A stretch of 64,000 bases of DNA from Ktedonobacter sp. SOSP1-85 (GTDB taxonomy: Bacteria; Chloroflexota; Ktedonobacteria; Ktedonobacterales; Ktedonobacteraceae), in contig NZ_BNJI01000001.1 of the NCBI RefSeq assembly GCF_016587415.1, forward strand, positions 5,495,501-5,559,500, in the 5' to 3' direction. The notes beneath the pieces were generated by a model. That model was not told the origin of the DNA. It searched no databases and saw only the letters and a list, made by a program, of their open reading frames with translations. Shown one piece after another: positions 36,677 to 45,443 of this stretch (position 1 is its first letter; every line of letters begins with the position of its first letter). Both the position numbers and the translations under genes were made by a program.

Positions 36677-37102
36677 CTTTGCATTTCGCTGTCAGTTTTG
36701 CTGTCAACGATGCATTTCGCCAAAAAAAAGAAACGATCTCAGGAGTGTCTAGAAGCGGCATGAGAGCATCATCATTATAAAAGAGCTGCAGGTGGAGCGA
36801 TTCGTGGGCGCCTCCTCGCCTTTTTTCGCCGCTGTCCGCCAGGACGCTTCCCGTGGGGCGCGATGGGGATCATCGTTCGCCGACGCGCATCGTAATACGC
36901 TGGCGTCCGGCGGCTTTGCCGTCAATTTGCCGTCAAAATTGGTGAGGTGAGGGGAGCTCTCCCCGAGTTTCCGATGAGGCATCCAGGTGGTTGCCAGCGA
37001 GTACGACTGTGCTCATGAGCCAATAGAGGAAACTATCGGGTGGCCGTTTATCCGCCATCCATCCGCCATCCATCCGCCATCCATCCGCCATCCATCCGCC
37101 AC
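36677..37102 (+). repeat. ~400-bp dispersed repeat, copy B
   Basis: Second copy of the repeat at 7805-8202, same orientation. Differences include an extra TTTGCCGTCAA unit (~36920) and expansion of the terminal ATCCGCC motif. It ends ~75 bp before the AlbA_2 regulator start. The reverse strand keeps a similar open frame in both copies (ending MMMLSCRF), but I see no evidence that it is translated. Confidence 0.75.
37046..37100 (+). repeat. Short tandem repeat ATCCATCCGCC
   Basis: The 11-base unit CCATCCATCCG repeats about four times at the end of dispersed repeat copy B; copy A has only degenerate ATCCGCC units. It is likely a slippage expansion. Confidence 0.75.
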
Positions 37103-37178
37103 CACGAGTTAAAAAGGCAGAAAGTGTGCTACAATAAACGTGCTTTAGATCATGACGAGTAGGGAAAGGGGCGTTCTG

Positions 37179-38660
37179 GTGAAGCTGAACGAGATGGAAT
37201 TGAAGGCGCTTATTCAAGGTGGAGAGACCAATGCGGTCGAACTTAAGGTGGCTGCTCCCAGAGCAACGGAGATGGCTGAACGCTTGTGTGGCATGGCGAA
37301 TGCCCAGGGCGGTGTCGTTATTATTGGCGTCAAGGATTCCACTCACGAGATTGTAGGTGTGCCAGATAAGCGTATCGGAGAGACGTTGGATGTGGTTTTA
37401 AGGGCAGTTCGGCAAATGATCAAGCCCGAACTGGTGCTAGACCCTTCCGAGCCGGAAATTTATACCGTGGAGGGGAAAAAACTCGTTGTGGCGACGGTAA
37501 AGCCAAGCCACGGGCCAGTCTATCAGGCTCACGGGATTTATTGGATGAGGCGCGGTACCCATACCGTATCGCTGGGTTTATCGGAATTGCTGGAAATGGC
37601 GAATGACCGGGGCTTGGTGGATTGGGAACACCAACCGGTCCGCAACGCGACAATGGAGGACCTTGACCTGGAGAAGGTCAAGGCGTATCTGGCGCAGCGG
37701 TCCACAAGCGATCGTCAAGCCAGCCGCTTCAAGGATCTGGAACGGGTGCTGATCGGCATGGAGTGTGCGGTCAGGACACATGATGGCAAAGTGGTTCCTA
37801 CCAATGCGGGGATGTTGTTCTTCGGCTCTGCCCCGCAAGAGCATATTATACAAAGCGATGTGGCCTGTGTGTTGTATCGTGAGACGGTCGGCGCCAGTAG
37901 GTACGCGGACCGCAGATTTATTACAGGAACACTCCAGGATTTGATCGATGGGGCGGAATTGTTCCTGAGCCGCTATATTGCGGTGGGAGCCAGGGTTGAA
38001 GGTTTTAAGCGCATTGATATACTGGAGTATTCTCTGGAGACTCTGCGAGAGGCCGTTATCAATGCCGTGGTGCATCGCGATTACAGCAAGCGCGGCGAGA
38101 GCGTGCGCGTGTTTTGTTATCCTGACCGGGTAGAGATCCATAGCCCCGGCTTACTGCTGCCGGGGATCACGGTTGAGCAGATGGAGCAGGGAGAAGTGCA
38201 ATCGAAGCTGCGCAATCCCACTCTGGCGAATCTGCTCAAAGATATCCCCGGTTACATGGAGCGCCTTGGAAGCGGCATCAGGTTTATGCTCGACGAGACG
38301 AAACGCCTGGGTCTACCCGGGCCGCAGTTTCGAGAGATGGGTGAATTTATAGTCACATTTCAGAAGGCTCCCGCCTTGATGTCTCCGCGACCGCACCCGC
38401 AGTATTCGGAAACGCTCTGGGGAGATGAGAGGGATACTCGGCCCGAAATATTGTCGCAGGAGCAGGCGGATCAACGGGAGCGCCGGATGACCACAGCGGT
38501 GGCGTATGTTCAGAAGTATGGTTTTATCACGAATAGTATCTACAGACAATTGACGGGAGTCTCGGATAGAACTGCCCACAGGGATTTAGAGACATTAATA
38601 GAACGTGGGAGATTAAAAGGCACCGGTCAGCGAGCGGCGCGGCGCTATGTGTTGGCATGA
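37179..38660 (+). CDS. AlbA_2/HATPase_c_4 transcriptional regulator
   Basis: About 493 residues from the GTG at 37179 (MKLNEMELKALIQGGETNAVE), chosen for GGGAAAGGGG seven bases upstream; an ATG at 37152 is in frame but has no site. Residues ~10-120 are the AlbA_2 (Schlafen-like) domain (ETNAVELKVAAP, NAQGGVVIIGVKD). Residues ~240-400 hold a GHKL-type ATPase fold (LREAVINAVVHRDYSKRGE, RLGSGIRFMLDE). The C-terminus is a winged helix (ITNSIYRQLTGVSDRTAHRDL). The family is annotated as ATP-binding regulators; ligand unknown. A perfect terminator follows. Confidence 0.9.
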   Translation: MKLNEMELKALIQGGETNAVELKVAAPRATEMAERLCGMANAQGGVVIIGVKDSTHEIVGVPDKRIGETLDVVLRAVRQMIKPELVLDPSEPEIYTVEGKKLVVATVKPSHGPVYQAHGIYWMRRGTHTVSLGLSELLEMANDRGLVDWEHQPVRNATMEDLDLEKVKAYLAQRSTSDRQASRFKDLERVLIGMECAVRTHDGKVVPTNAGMLFFGSAPQEHIIQSDVACVLYRETVGASRYADRRFITGTLQDLIDGAELFLSRYIAVGARVEGFKRIDILEYSLETLREAVINAVVHRDYSKRGESVRVFCYPDRVEIHSPGLLLPGITVEQMEQGEVQSKLRNPTLANLLKDIPGYMERLGSGIRFMLDETKRLGLPGPQFREMGEFIVTFQKAPALMSPRPHPQYSETLWGDERDTRPEILSQEQADQRERRMTTAVAYVQKYGFITNSIYRQLTGVSDRTAHRDLETLIERGRLKGTGQRAARRYVLA

Positions 38661-38695
38661 TGGCGCTGCGTAAGGTTTACCCTCACTTTTGCGGA

Positions 38696-38746
38696 GAAGC
38701 CCACAACCGAGCACGACATATTGCTCGGTTGTGGGCTTCCTTTTTG
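38696..38746 (+). terminator. Rho-independent terminator
   Basis: Eighteen perfectly paired bases (38696-38713 with 38722-38739; GAAGCCCACAACCGAGCA and its complement), an eight-base loop, then CTTTTTG. It ends the AlbA_2 regulator transcript. Confidence 0.93.
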
Positions 38747-38934
38747 TCTGCTAGCCGTAGCGGGCGGTTTCATTTGCCTGCTTTCAAACGGTGTCTATGC
38801 GGTGTGTCCTGACAGGAGAACCGGGAGACAAACGACGATTTTCACAGAAACCAGTGGATCTTGGGGTGGGAAAGCGAGCTCGGGGACGACCTCGATAGAC
38901 TCCAGAAGACGGGTAATGCCGGTGGAGAGATTCT

Positions 38935-39440
38935 AGTCGGTTTATTTGTGGGCGTTTTTGGTTGTCCTCCTAGTGCTTAAAATCTTGGTATCTTGTTTGC
39001 AGGTGTTGGTAGTCTCTTGTGTAAATTGGTGAGTGTGGCTGTACTAAAAGCTGTACTGGCTGTACTTTGATCCGTAAGGTTTACTCTTGAATTGTGCAAA
39101 AATAAAGGCGCTAAAAAGAGCCGATGGTCGGAGTCGGCTCAGCTTATTTGTGGGCGTTTGTAGGTGTCCTCCTGGCGCTTAAAATCTCGGTTCTTTGTTT
39201 GCTGATGTTGGCAATTTCTTGTCTAAATTGGTGCGTGTTGCTACAGTCGTTGCTACAGTTGCTACAGTGATCAATGCTCTATAAGTGCCAGTGGAAGATG
39301 CGGGTCAGGTTTGTTTGTGAGTGTTAATCGCTGTTCTCCTGGTTTTTAAAGTGAGTGTCTGTTGTTTATGAGGGTTGATGAATTTATTATATAGGCTTGC
39401 TGGTGTGACTGTACTAAATGCTATACTGACTAGGTTAGAT
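38935..39440. repeat. Three imperfect ~130-bp direct repeats with inner micro-repeats
   Basis: Units start near 38941, 39146 and 39310, each beginning TTTGTGGGCGTTT or a variant (TTTGTGAGTGTTA), then GTCCTCCT..CGCTTAAAAT and a TTGTTTGC.G.TGTTGG block. Each ends in a short cluster: GCTGTACT-type three times in unit 1, TTGCTACAGT-type three times in unit 2, ACTGTACT/GCTATACT in unit 3. No protein with a start was found. The rest of 38747-39482 shows no gene. The array lies at the AT-rich island boundary, downstream of the STAND gene. Confidence 0.6.
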
Positions 39441-39482
39441 AAGACTTTGAAAGTTTATGGCTTTTGCTCTTTTCTGCAATAT

Positions 39483-41828
39483 TCAATTTGCATTTTCTAT
39501 TTCAGGAATTTTGTATGAGAGATGAGGCCATTTACTTAACTCTCTAATTGCTTCTGCCCTAACACTCTCTGCTTCATCAAGCCTCTTGAATTTCTTTAAA
39601 GAAATAATTTTGGTTTTGTAAGTGTAGGTTAAAGTGTTTGATGGCCCTCCATCTCTAGCTAATTCTTCACTGATTAAATCATCGAAAATTCTGATCGCTT
39701 CTTCATATTTTCCTAATCTGCTTTTTACAACACCTAGTTGATGGCGAGCTACAAGATGATCTTCTTTATATTCTATTGCTTTTTCTAGGCAACGTTCTAC
39801 CTGATGACGGTCCTTGATTTTGTCATATATTTGACTGAATTGGTAATAAATAAAAAAGCCTGTTGATTTGTTCGCATATTGACTCGCCTTCTTCAACAAT
39901 TCAATCGCTTCTGCTATTTGACCAAGACTATTTTTGAATACTCCATATTTTACAAGAACATAAGCTGAACGCGGATCATGGTTCAATGCATCTTTAAAGA
40001 GTTGTTCTGCCTCGTCATAGTTAAAATCCGATGCTTGTGATTCTGCTTTACGAGTAAGAATAATAGCTTGTTTTTCTGTGTCTCGTTTGACTTCGAAGCT
40101 TTCAAACAGATGACTATACGGTTGCATTTCTGCTGCAATTAATTCCATTTGTTGAATATGTCGTTTATAAGCGGTTGTTGCTGTTAATTCAGTATCTCCC
40201 ATTGTCCTCAGCTTATTGCGTGCAAAAGCTTTTGTGATAGGTAAGGCGTGATAAGTAGTCTGTCCTGTTTTTTCGTCCGCTCTTTGTGAGATGAGGGTTG
40301 CTTCAATAAGTTTCGCCGCTGCATGCTCGACCGTTTCAGTTGACCAATCGAGAGCTGTAGACCATAAGCGCATTGTGGGCGCTTCGTCGAAGATTGAAAG
40401 TACTGCTAGTGCTTTTTGTGCTTGTTCAGATAGTACTTTCCATGAAGTGTTAAAACTAAATTCAAGCAGAGGAGAATCTTGGCTTGGAACTTGGCTTAGT
40501 ACGTTAGATAAATCCCCTTTTTTCAAAGTATACTGCCCTAAGATCCATTCTATAGCAAGTGGCAGCCCACCGGAAGCTTCGAAAACCAATTTTGTAATGT
40601 TATCAGTATTGGGTATATTGATTCTTTTTTCTTGTGATTTTACACGAAGGAACTCTTTTATTTCTGGTAAACTTAGTTCTTTTACTTGTAAAGGTTTTTC
40701 CCAGTCTCTAGTTCTCACGCGACTTGTTAAAAGTACTTTGGATTTGTTCGAAGTAGGTAGGGAGCCCACAAAATGCATAATTCGCCCATCTGATATTGTT
40801 TCCATATTATCTAATATGAGAAGTGTTTTATAATCCGTAAGAAGTGTTTGCGCTAGATCTTTTCGATCTTCTAATTTTTCATTGATAAGATCGCTACAGT
40901 CGAAAAGATGTAAAATATTGTCGAGTAAGTTCTCTAGCGAATAGAGAGTAGGCCTTAACTGTTTAATTCCTTTTTCTGAGAGTTTGGTGTCTTTTGCTGA
41001 TAGGTGTAGTATTGCCTGAAATAATTTTTTGTCATGCCTATTTTCGTAATAATGGTTTGCTATCCAGCTAGCAAGGGCAGATTTTCCTACTCCACCTGGG
41101 CCGTATACATTGATAATCCAAATTCGATCATCACCTTCTATAGCTTTTTGCAATTCTTGTTGTAGCTCTTTTCTTTCGATAAAATTTTCGTATTCAGAAG
41201 GTAGAATGCGATATAGCCCTTCTTCTACCATAAAAGGAGATGGCTCAATCTGTTGCTCTTCAATTTCAGCTTTGTTCTCTTGTTCTATTAAGTCTAAAAT
41301 GAGTTCTTCTAATTCATCCGCATGAATCCTTGCTGTCGTATCTCCTTTACGAAAATAAATGTCTCCATCTCTTATTCCCCAAATCTCTTGTGGTTTGAAA
41401 TTGTTTTTGCAGGCTGAAGGAATGCGTAATTTTCTATGTTTAGCTGATCCTTGGACTAATATCATAGCAAATTCTTTGAAAGTGTCCTTTATAGGAATCT
41501 TATGTGTAACGACATAAACAGCAAGTTCTAAACCTGTCGTTTTTCTAATAATATCGCGAAGTAGTTTGCTATCTTCTTCAAAAGTATTGTTAAGCCCTAT
41601 TGGTTCCCATGTTTTATCTTTGACTCCTATTACAAGATAACCTCCACCAACGTTTTTTATTGCAACAATATCTTTAGCAAAGTTCGCTTTGTTATGATCG
41701 TTATCTAAGTGCAATTCGGCTTTATAATCTAAATGCTCGCATTCACCTCTACATTCGAGTAGATACCGAAGAGCTGCAGTTGACATATCGCCGTCAACTG
41801 CCATTTTTTTTAGTTTGTGTAAGTTCAT
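39483..41828 (-). CDS. AlbA_2-STAND NTPase-TPR protein, putative defence effector
   Basis: About 781 residues. ATG 41828 is favoured because AGGA lies seven bases upstream; ATG 41834 is two codons earlier. Numbered from the earlier ATG, residues ~30-175 form an AlbA_2 (Schlafen-like) domain (EHLDYKAELHL, IKNVGGGYLVIGVKD). Residues ~215-470 form an NB-ARC-type STAND NTPase: Walker A YGPGGVGKSALA (244-255), Walker B TLLILDNMETI, sensor KVLLTSRVR and GGLPLAIEW. A helical region and TPR-like repeats (~590-760) end the protein. This sensor-switch-effector layout matches antiviral STAND (Avs-like) proteins in outline. The gene is AT-rich, has its own promoter and follows the DGQHR gene in the same direction. 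Confidence 0.88.
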   Translation of the reverse strand: MNLHKLKKMAVDGDMSTAALRYLLECRGECEHLDYKAELHLDNDHNKANFAKDIVAIKNVGGGYLVIGVKDKTWEPIGLNNTFEEDSKLLRDIIRKTTGLELAVYVVTHKIPIKDTFKEFAMILVQGSAKHRKLRIPSACKNNFKPQEIWGIRDGDIYFRKGDTTARIHADELEELILDLIEQENKAEIEEQQIEPSPFMVEEGLYRILPSEYENFIERKELQQELQKAIEGDDRIWIINVYGPGGVGKSALASWIANHYYENRHDKKLFQAILHLSAKDTKLSEKGIKQLRPTLYSLENLLDNILHLFDCSDLINEKLEDRKDLAQTLLTDYKTLLILDNMETISDGRIMHFVGSLPTSNKSKVLLTSRVRTRDWEKPLQVKELSLPEIKEFLRVKSQEKRINIPNTDNITKLVFEASGGLPLAIEWILGQYTLKKGDLSNVLSQVPSQDSPLLEFSFNTSWKVLSEQAQKALAVLSIFDEAPTMRLWSTALDWSTETVEHAAAKLIEATLISQRADEKTGQTTYHALPITKAFARNKLRTMGDTELTATTAYKRHIQQMELIAAEMQPYSHLFESFEVKRDTEKQAIILTRKAESQASDFNYDEAEQLFKDALNHDPRSAYVLVKYGVFKNSLGQIAEAIELLKKASQYANKSTGFFIYYQFSQIYDKIKDRHQVERCLEKAIEYKEDHLVARHQLGVVKSRLGKYEEAIRIFDDLISEELARDGGPSNTLTYTYKTKIISLKKFKRLDEAESVRAEAIRELSKWPHLSYKIPEIENAN

Positions 41829-41894
41829 TTGCATGTCCTGGTAAGGGAATGAGGCTCTGCCTCGGATAAAAATACATTTGGAGCTAATAATGTT

Positions 41895-41923
41895 ATTATA
41901 GCTAAAACATTTAAATTTGCCAA
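41895..41923 (-). promoter_or_regulatory. Sigma-A-type promoter for the STAND gene
   Basis: On the minus strand TTGGCA (41923-41918), 17 bases, then TATAAT (41900-41895). Transcription would start near 41888. A small GAGGC-aga-GCCTC hairpin (41851-41863) sits in the leader. Confidence 0.75.
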
Positions 41924-41994
41924 TATATGTATTTTATGCCAAGGAAATAGGAATTTGAACCGGCAGATTTTGAGCTTAAGGCGATAGTGCAAAT

Positions 41995-42038
41995 AGAAAG
42001 GCTGGAATTGGTATGATTTATCACATTCTAGCCTTTCT
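41995..42038 (-). terminator. Hairpin between DGQHR and STAND genes
   Basis: AGAAAGGCTRGAAT arms (41995-42009 and 42025-42038) pair with one mismatch across ~15 bases, 30 bp past the DGQHR stop. The T-run is weak, so it may cut rather than abolish readthrough into the STAND gene. Confidence 0.55.
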
Positions 42039-42068
42039 GTTAAAGAAACTGAAGAGAATTGAATTTTG

Positions 42069-44372
42069 CTATGCTAACTGCTCAAGAGTAGGAGACTCTT
42101 CAGTATTATCTGTACGCATAATTTGTTCTTGTAACCAGGCGTCATACTCTTCTAATTGAGCGAGTTGTTCTAGACTCACAGTTCTACCTGCAGATCCATG
42201 TGCGACTATCCTCCTAGACTCATTAACCTCGTTTATCCAATTTGTTCTTTTGTCCTTTCCGTTATAGTTTCCATAGCCTAGCAAAGTATTAAACAGACTC
42301 CAATGCTGTTGGATAATATGCCTATAGTCTAGTAAGTCAAAGTAATATTCCTTTCCTCCACGCTGTCCATCATCTTCCTCATGACGATCGGAGACTTTCT
42401 TTCTAATTTGCCTAGGTACTCCTTCTGTCCACCATTGCGAATCATCTGGACCGAATTCTCTTTTCAATTCTTCTATTACAGTCTTTTGTAAGGTTGTTTC
42501 TATCCTATCTACAAGTATTTTGGCTTTCGTGTTTGTTTGCGCTTTGTGTTCTTCCATAAAACCGCTTAAACCAGCAGGATTAAAGGAGGGTATTTTATTA
42601 TGGATAGCTTGTTGACAAAGCCTCATTCTCGTTGATTGACCTTGCCCTCCACGTAGTGATCTGAATAATTTTTTTTCTTCCTCCGGCAAAGTATTAAAGT
42701 ATTGTCCTAGTATGCTGGCATATGGTTTTATTTTCTCAAACAAATCTTGGTTACTGTATTTTCTAAGGTCTTTTTCTGTGGAAGCTAGGTGGTGAAATAT
42801 ACTACGGAGTACGTTAATGCAAGCTGTAACACTATCGTTCATGGCAAGGCCCCCTCCATCTCCAGCTCCAGCGGCCCACCAATTGGGTGCGGCATCCCTA
42901 ATCTGTCCAAACCACGCTGTCAATATATAAACGGTTCTTTCTATTGTTCGGTCTGGATTGTCATCTACCCATAGAGGTCCATAGATAATATCATCCCTCT
43001 TGCTCTTTGTTAAGTATAAATCTGAATCTAAGACATGGAATAAAGTATTCCAAGAAATACAGCGTATATCATCTCTTTTGTCATCTGAGGCTTGTACTCT
43101 TTGGTTAAATGGCGATTGTGGATTAACGTCGAGAAGATAGATCGCCCTGGCAATAATAGATCTGACTTTAAGTGTCGGGTCAGATGCATCTTTATGAAGA
43201 TCTCCATAAAGCTCTTGCAGCAAGGAACGCTTTACGCTTTTTTGCTCTGCATTTATTGATACAAATAGGCTAGCTTGTACATTTGCAGGCAGTAATTCAA
43301 AGGCGAGTATCGAAAGACGTGCCTTTGATGCTTGGGAATTTCCAGAATAGGCAAATAACCTGTGTTGGCCATCAATGATCCAAGCCGATTTATAGGCGCT
43401 TCGTAGATCAAGCCACCCCATTACACTATTGCTTTGCTCTGAATCTTGAATGCTTTTGTTAAAGGTTGGTTTTTTATCTAGATTGATAACAATGTTTGTA
43501 GGGAAGATTCCATGCTTGTCTATATACTCGCGAATTTTTCTAAGCCTTGTTTTTTGTAGCATACGTTGGTAGGTATTGACATCAGATCCTTTCCCTTTTA
43601 CACGGTGAGAAACATAGGCAATCTTTAATAGGTATTCAGGCTCAATTGAAAAAGTGTAGCATGTGTAGTCCCCTATCTTGGTTCTAATTGCCGGGACTTT
43701 AATATTTAAGCCTGGAACGTTCTTACCTGGTAACAGATCTGCTAAGAATTGATACTTGGCAGCAGGGCCTAAATGCTCTACAAGAGCTTCATAATATACA
43801 AGATCTTGCTCGTCAAAAAACGTTATATCTTTTAGACGCTTTTTGTCCTCTTCTAGAATGAAAATATTAGATGTAAACATACCTAAGGCTACTAGACGTT
43901 TAACAGGTCGGTCAAAAGGCTGGGCAATTTGTTGATTTATCGATGTCACAAAGTATTGACGATCTTGAATGTATTGGTTTGCCTCTTCAAGAATTTCAGG
44001 AGTGTTGATGTGCTCACTTAATACACGACACTTAATAACAATAGCAACATCATTATCAATGCCAACAACATCAACGCTATTAGTTCTAGGTTCTGATTTT
44101 TTTTGTTCGATAGTAAGTACTGTTTCCCCGTCGCGATTCATATAGTGAAAGCCCATTCGATAAAGTAAGGACCACACTCTGTCTGTGAAATCTGCTTCAT
44201 TTGTCTTTTTTTTCTTTATGCTCACTGTCCTCTCATTTTTCCTTATGACATGCCACCCATCCTTCTGAGCATTTTCCAGCAAGGAGTTCTTAATAGATTT
44301 TGTCCAATAATCTTTACTCTTAGCTCTTGCTAAGCCCCGAAGTTCATCAATAGATACGATGTTGCTAAGCAT
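42069..44372 (-). CDS. DGQHR-domain protein with Mrr-like N-terminus and HEPN-like C-terminus
   Basis: 767 residues; ATG 44372 follows AAGGAG inside the end of the methylase gene. Residues ~60-180 resemble an Mrr-like PD-(D/E)xK fold (FTDRVWSLLYRMGFHYMN, then VDVVGIDNDVAIVIKCR). The usual ExK is replaced by K-C-R, so this nuclease is probably inactive. Residues ~225-480 hold the DndB-related core with DGQHR at 334-338 (WIIDGQHRLFAYSG) and FVSINAEQ. Residues ~670-745 resemble a Swt1-like HEPN domain with ESRRIVAHG, giving R720-x4-H725, the HEPN ribonuclease motif. DGQHR proteins are linked to DNA modification and defence loci. It probably works with the adjacent adenine methylase. Confidence 0.85.
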   Translation of the reverse strand: MLSNIVSIDELRGLARAKSKDYWTKSIKNSLLENAQKDGWHVIRKNERTVSIKKKKTNEADFTDRVWSLLYRMGFHYMNRDGETVLTIEQKKSEPRTNSVDVVGIDNDVAIVIKCRVLSEHINTPEILEEANQYIQDRQYFVTSINQQIAQPFDRPVKRLVALGMFTSNIFILEEDKKRLKDITFFDEQDLVYYEALVEHLGPAAKYQFLADLLPGKNVPGLNIKVPAIRTKIGDYTCYTFSIEPEYLLKIAYVSHRVKGKGSDVNTYQRMLQKTRLRKIREYIDKHGIFPTNIVINLDKKPTFNKSIQDSEQSNSVMGWLDLRSAYKSAWIIDGQHRLFAYSGNSQASKARLSILAFELLPANVQASLFVSINAEQKSVKRSLLQELYGDLHKDASDPTLKVRSIIARAIYLLDVNPQSPFNQRVQASDDKRDDIRCISWNTLFHVLDSDLYLTKSKRDDIIYGPLWVDDNPDRTIERTVYILTAWFGQIRDAAPNWWAAGAGDGGGLAMNDSVTACINVLRSIFHHLASTEKDLRKYSNQDLFEKIKPYASILGQYFNTLPEEEKKLFRSLRGGQGQSTRMRLCQQAIHNKIPSFNPAGLSGFMEEHKAQTNTKAKILVDRIETTLQKTVIEELKREFGPDDSQWWTEGVPRQIRKKVSDRHEEDDGQRGGKEYYFDLLDYRHIIQQHWSLFNTLLGYGNYNGKDKRTNWINEVNESRRIVAHGSAGRTVSLEQLAQLEEYDAWLQEQIMRTDNTEESPTLEQLA

Positions 44373-44378
44373 GCCTTG

Positions 44379-45179
44379 TTACTCCTTGTTGTAAAAGATG
44401 CATTCAGTAATACTTTTGCGAAACTTCTGTGAAGCTGCTATAGCAGAAGATCTGCTGACTCTTTGCATCTCAAAGTCGTTATATAATCCTTCTATGGAAG
44501 GATGATCTGCGTTACTTATTACTACTCTACAACCACGAAGAACCAAGTTGCGTGCAAGCTGTGATAACCGAATCTGATCTTTCCATGAGAAGATGTGTGC
44601 ATTATATTTAACAAATCCATTGTTTTTATGCGCTACTGTGTATGGAGGGTCAAAATAAATAAAGTCACCTTCTTGTGCTTTATTAGCTATGTCTTCAAAA
44701 TCTCCAATCTCTAGCTGGGCTAAAGATAACAGCTTACTTGCAGCGTATATTTTTTCTGCTTCTACCAATTGAGCTTCCATGTTATCTCCGTATGGCACAT
44801 TAAATTTGCCATCTTTATTAACCCGATGGAGCCCATTGAAAGAAAGCTTCATGAGATAGATAAGGCGTGCTGCTTTGGCTATATTATCTTTTGGAATATT
44901 TTCTCTTACTCTGTAATAGTCTTCTTTTGTATTTTGCATAGTAGAGAGGGCAGCAATAACTAAATCTGGATGGTCTTTTACCTGTTGATAGCAGTTAATA
45001 AGTTCTGGATTACTATCAGATAAAATTGCTTCAAAGGGGCTTAAAGTGAAAAATAGTGCTCCTCCTCCTACAAATGGCTCATAGTAACGATTGAATGTTT
45101 TTGGAATAAGGGGATTTATATGCTTAATTAGTGCACGTTTCCCACCAGGCCATTTAAATAGGATTGGTGCAGTATTCAT
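44379..45179 (-). CDS. Dam-type (D12 class) adenine-N6 DNA methyltransferase
   Basis: 266 residues from ATG 45179 (MNTAPILFKWPGGKRALI), with AGGAAG upstream; a TTG at 45215 is in frame but weaker. FKWPGGKRALIKHI is the SAM-binding motif and FVGGGALFF the FxGxG region; FIYFDPPYT is the catalytic DPPY. LSFNGLHRVNKDGKFNVPYG is typical of the Dam target-recognition region. It should methylate adenine in a short site, possibly GATC-like. Six bases separate it from the DGQHR gene, so the two are one operon. No classical restriction endonuclease gene is adjacent. Confidence 0.95.
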   Translation of the reverse strand: MNTAPILFKWPGGKRALIKHINPLIPKTFNRYYEPFVGGGALFFTLSPFEAILSDSNPELINCYQQVKDHPDLVIAALSTMQNTKEDYYRVRENIPKDNIAKAARLIYLMKLSFNGLHRVNKDGKFNVPYGDNMEAQLVEAEKIYAASKLLSLAQLEIGDFEDIANKAQEGDFIYFDPPYTVAHKNNGFVKYNAHIFSWKDQIRLSQLARNLVLRGCRVVISNADHPSIEGLYNDFEMQRVSRSSAIAASQKFRKSITECIFYNKE

Positions 45180-45257
45180 TGGCTTCCTGCCTTGCTTTTT
45201 GTGCCAAAAAGGCAATAGGAGTTGTAAAAGTTTTAGGATAAATAGGGATATTTAGAT

Positions 45258-45285
45258 TTTATACAATTTTATGCATAGTTGTCAA
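45258..45285 (-). promoter_or_regulatory. Sigma-A-type promoter for the methylase-DGQHR operon
   Basis: On the minus strand TTGACA (45285-45280), 16 bases, then TATAAA (45263-45258). This places the transcription start ~75 bases before the methylase ATG. Confidence 0.75.
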
Positions 45286-45443
45286 TGTAATAGTCGGTGC
45301 TAGCATTTACTATTATATGGCTTTTGAAAGGGTTTATAATGCAATTTGCATCAATGTAAAATAAGTAAAAATGATTTTATCATTCAAAACATGAATTTTA
45401 GGCGGAATTTTCTAATATGGGTTGTGCGCAGGGAGGCTCATTT

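Noticed and set aside
37046..37100. ATCCGCC tandem array considered as a CRISPR-like repeat
   Set aside because: Units are contiguous 11-mers without unique spacers, and no cas genes are present; a simple tandem repeat.
38935..39440. Triple repeat considered as a CRISPR array or plasmid iterons
   Set aside because: Repeat units are too long and diverged with irregular spacing; no rep or cas gene is adjacent.
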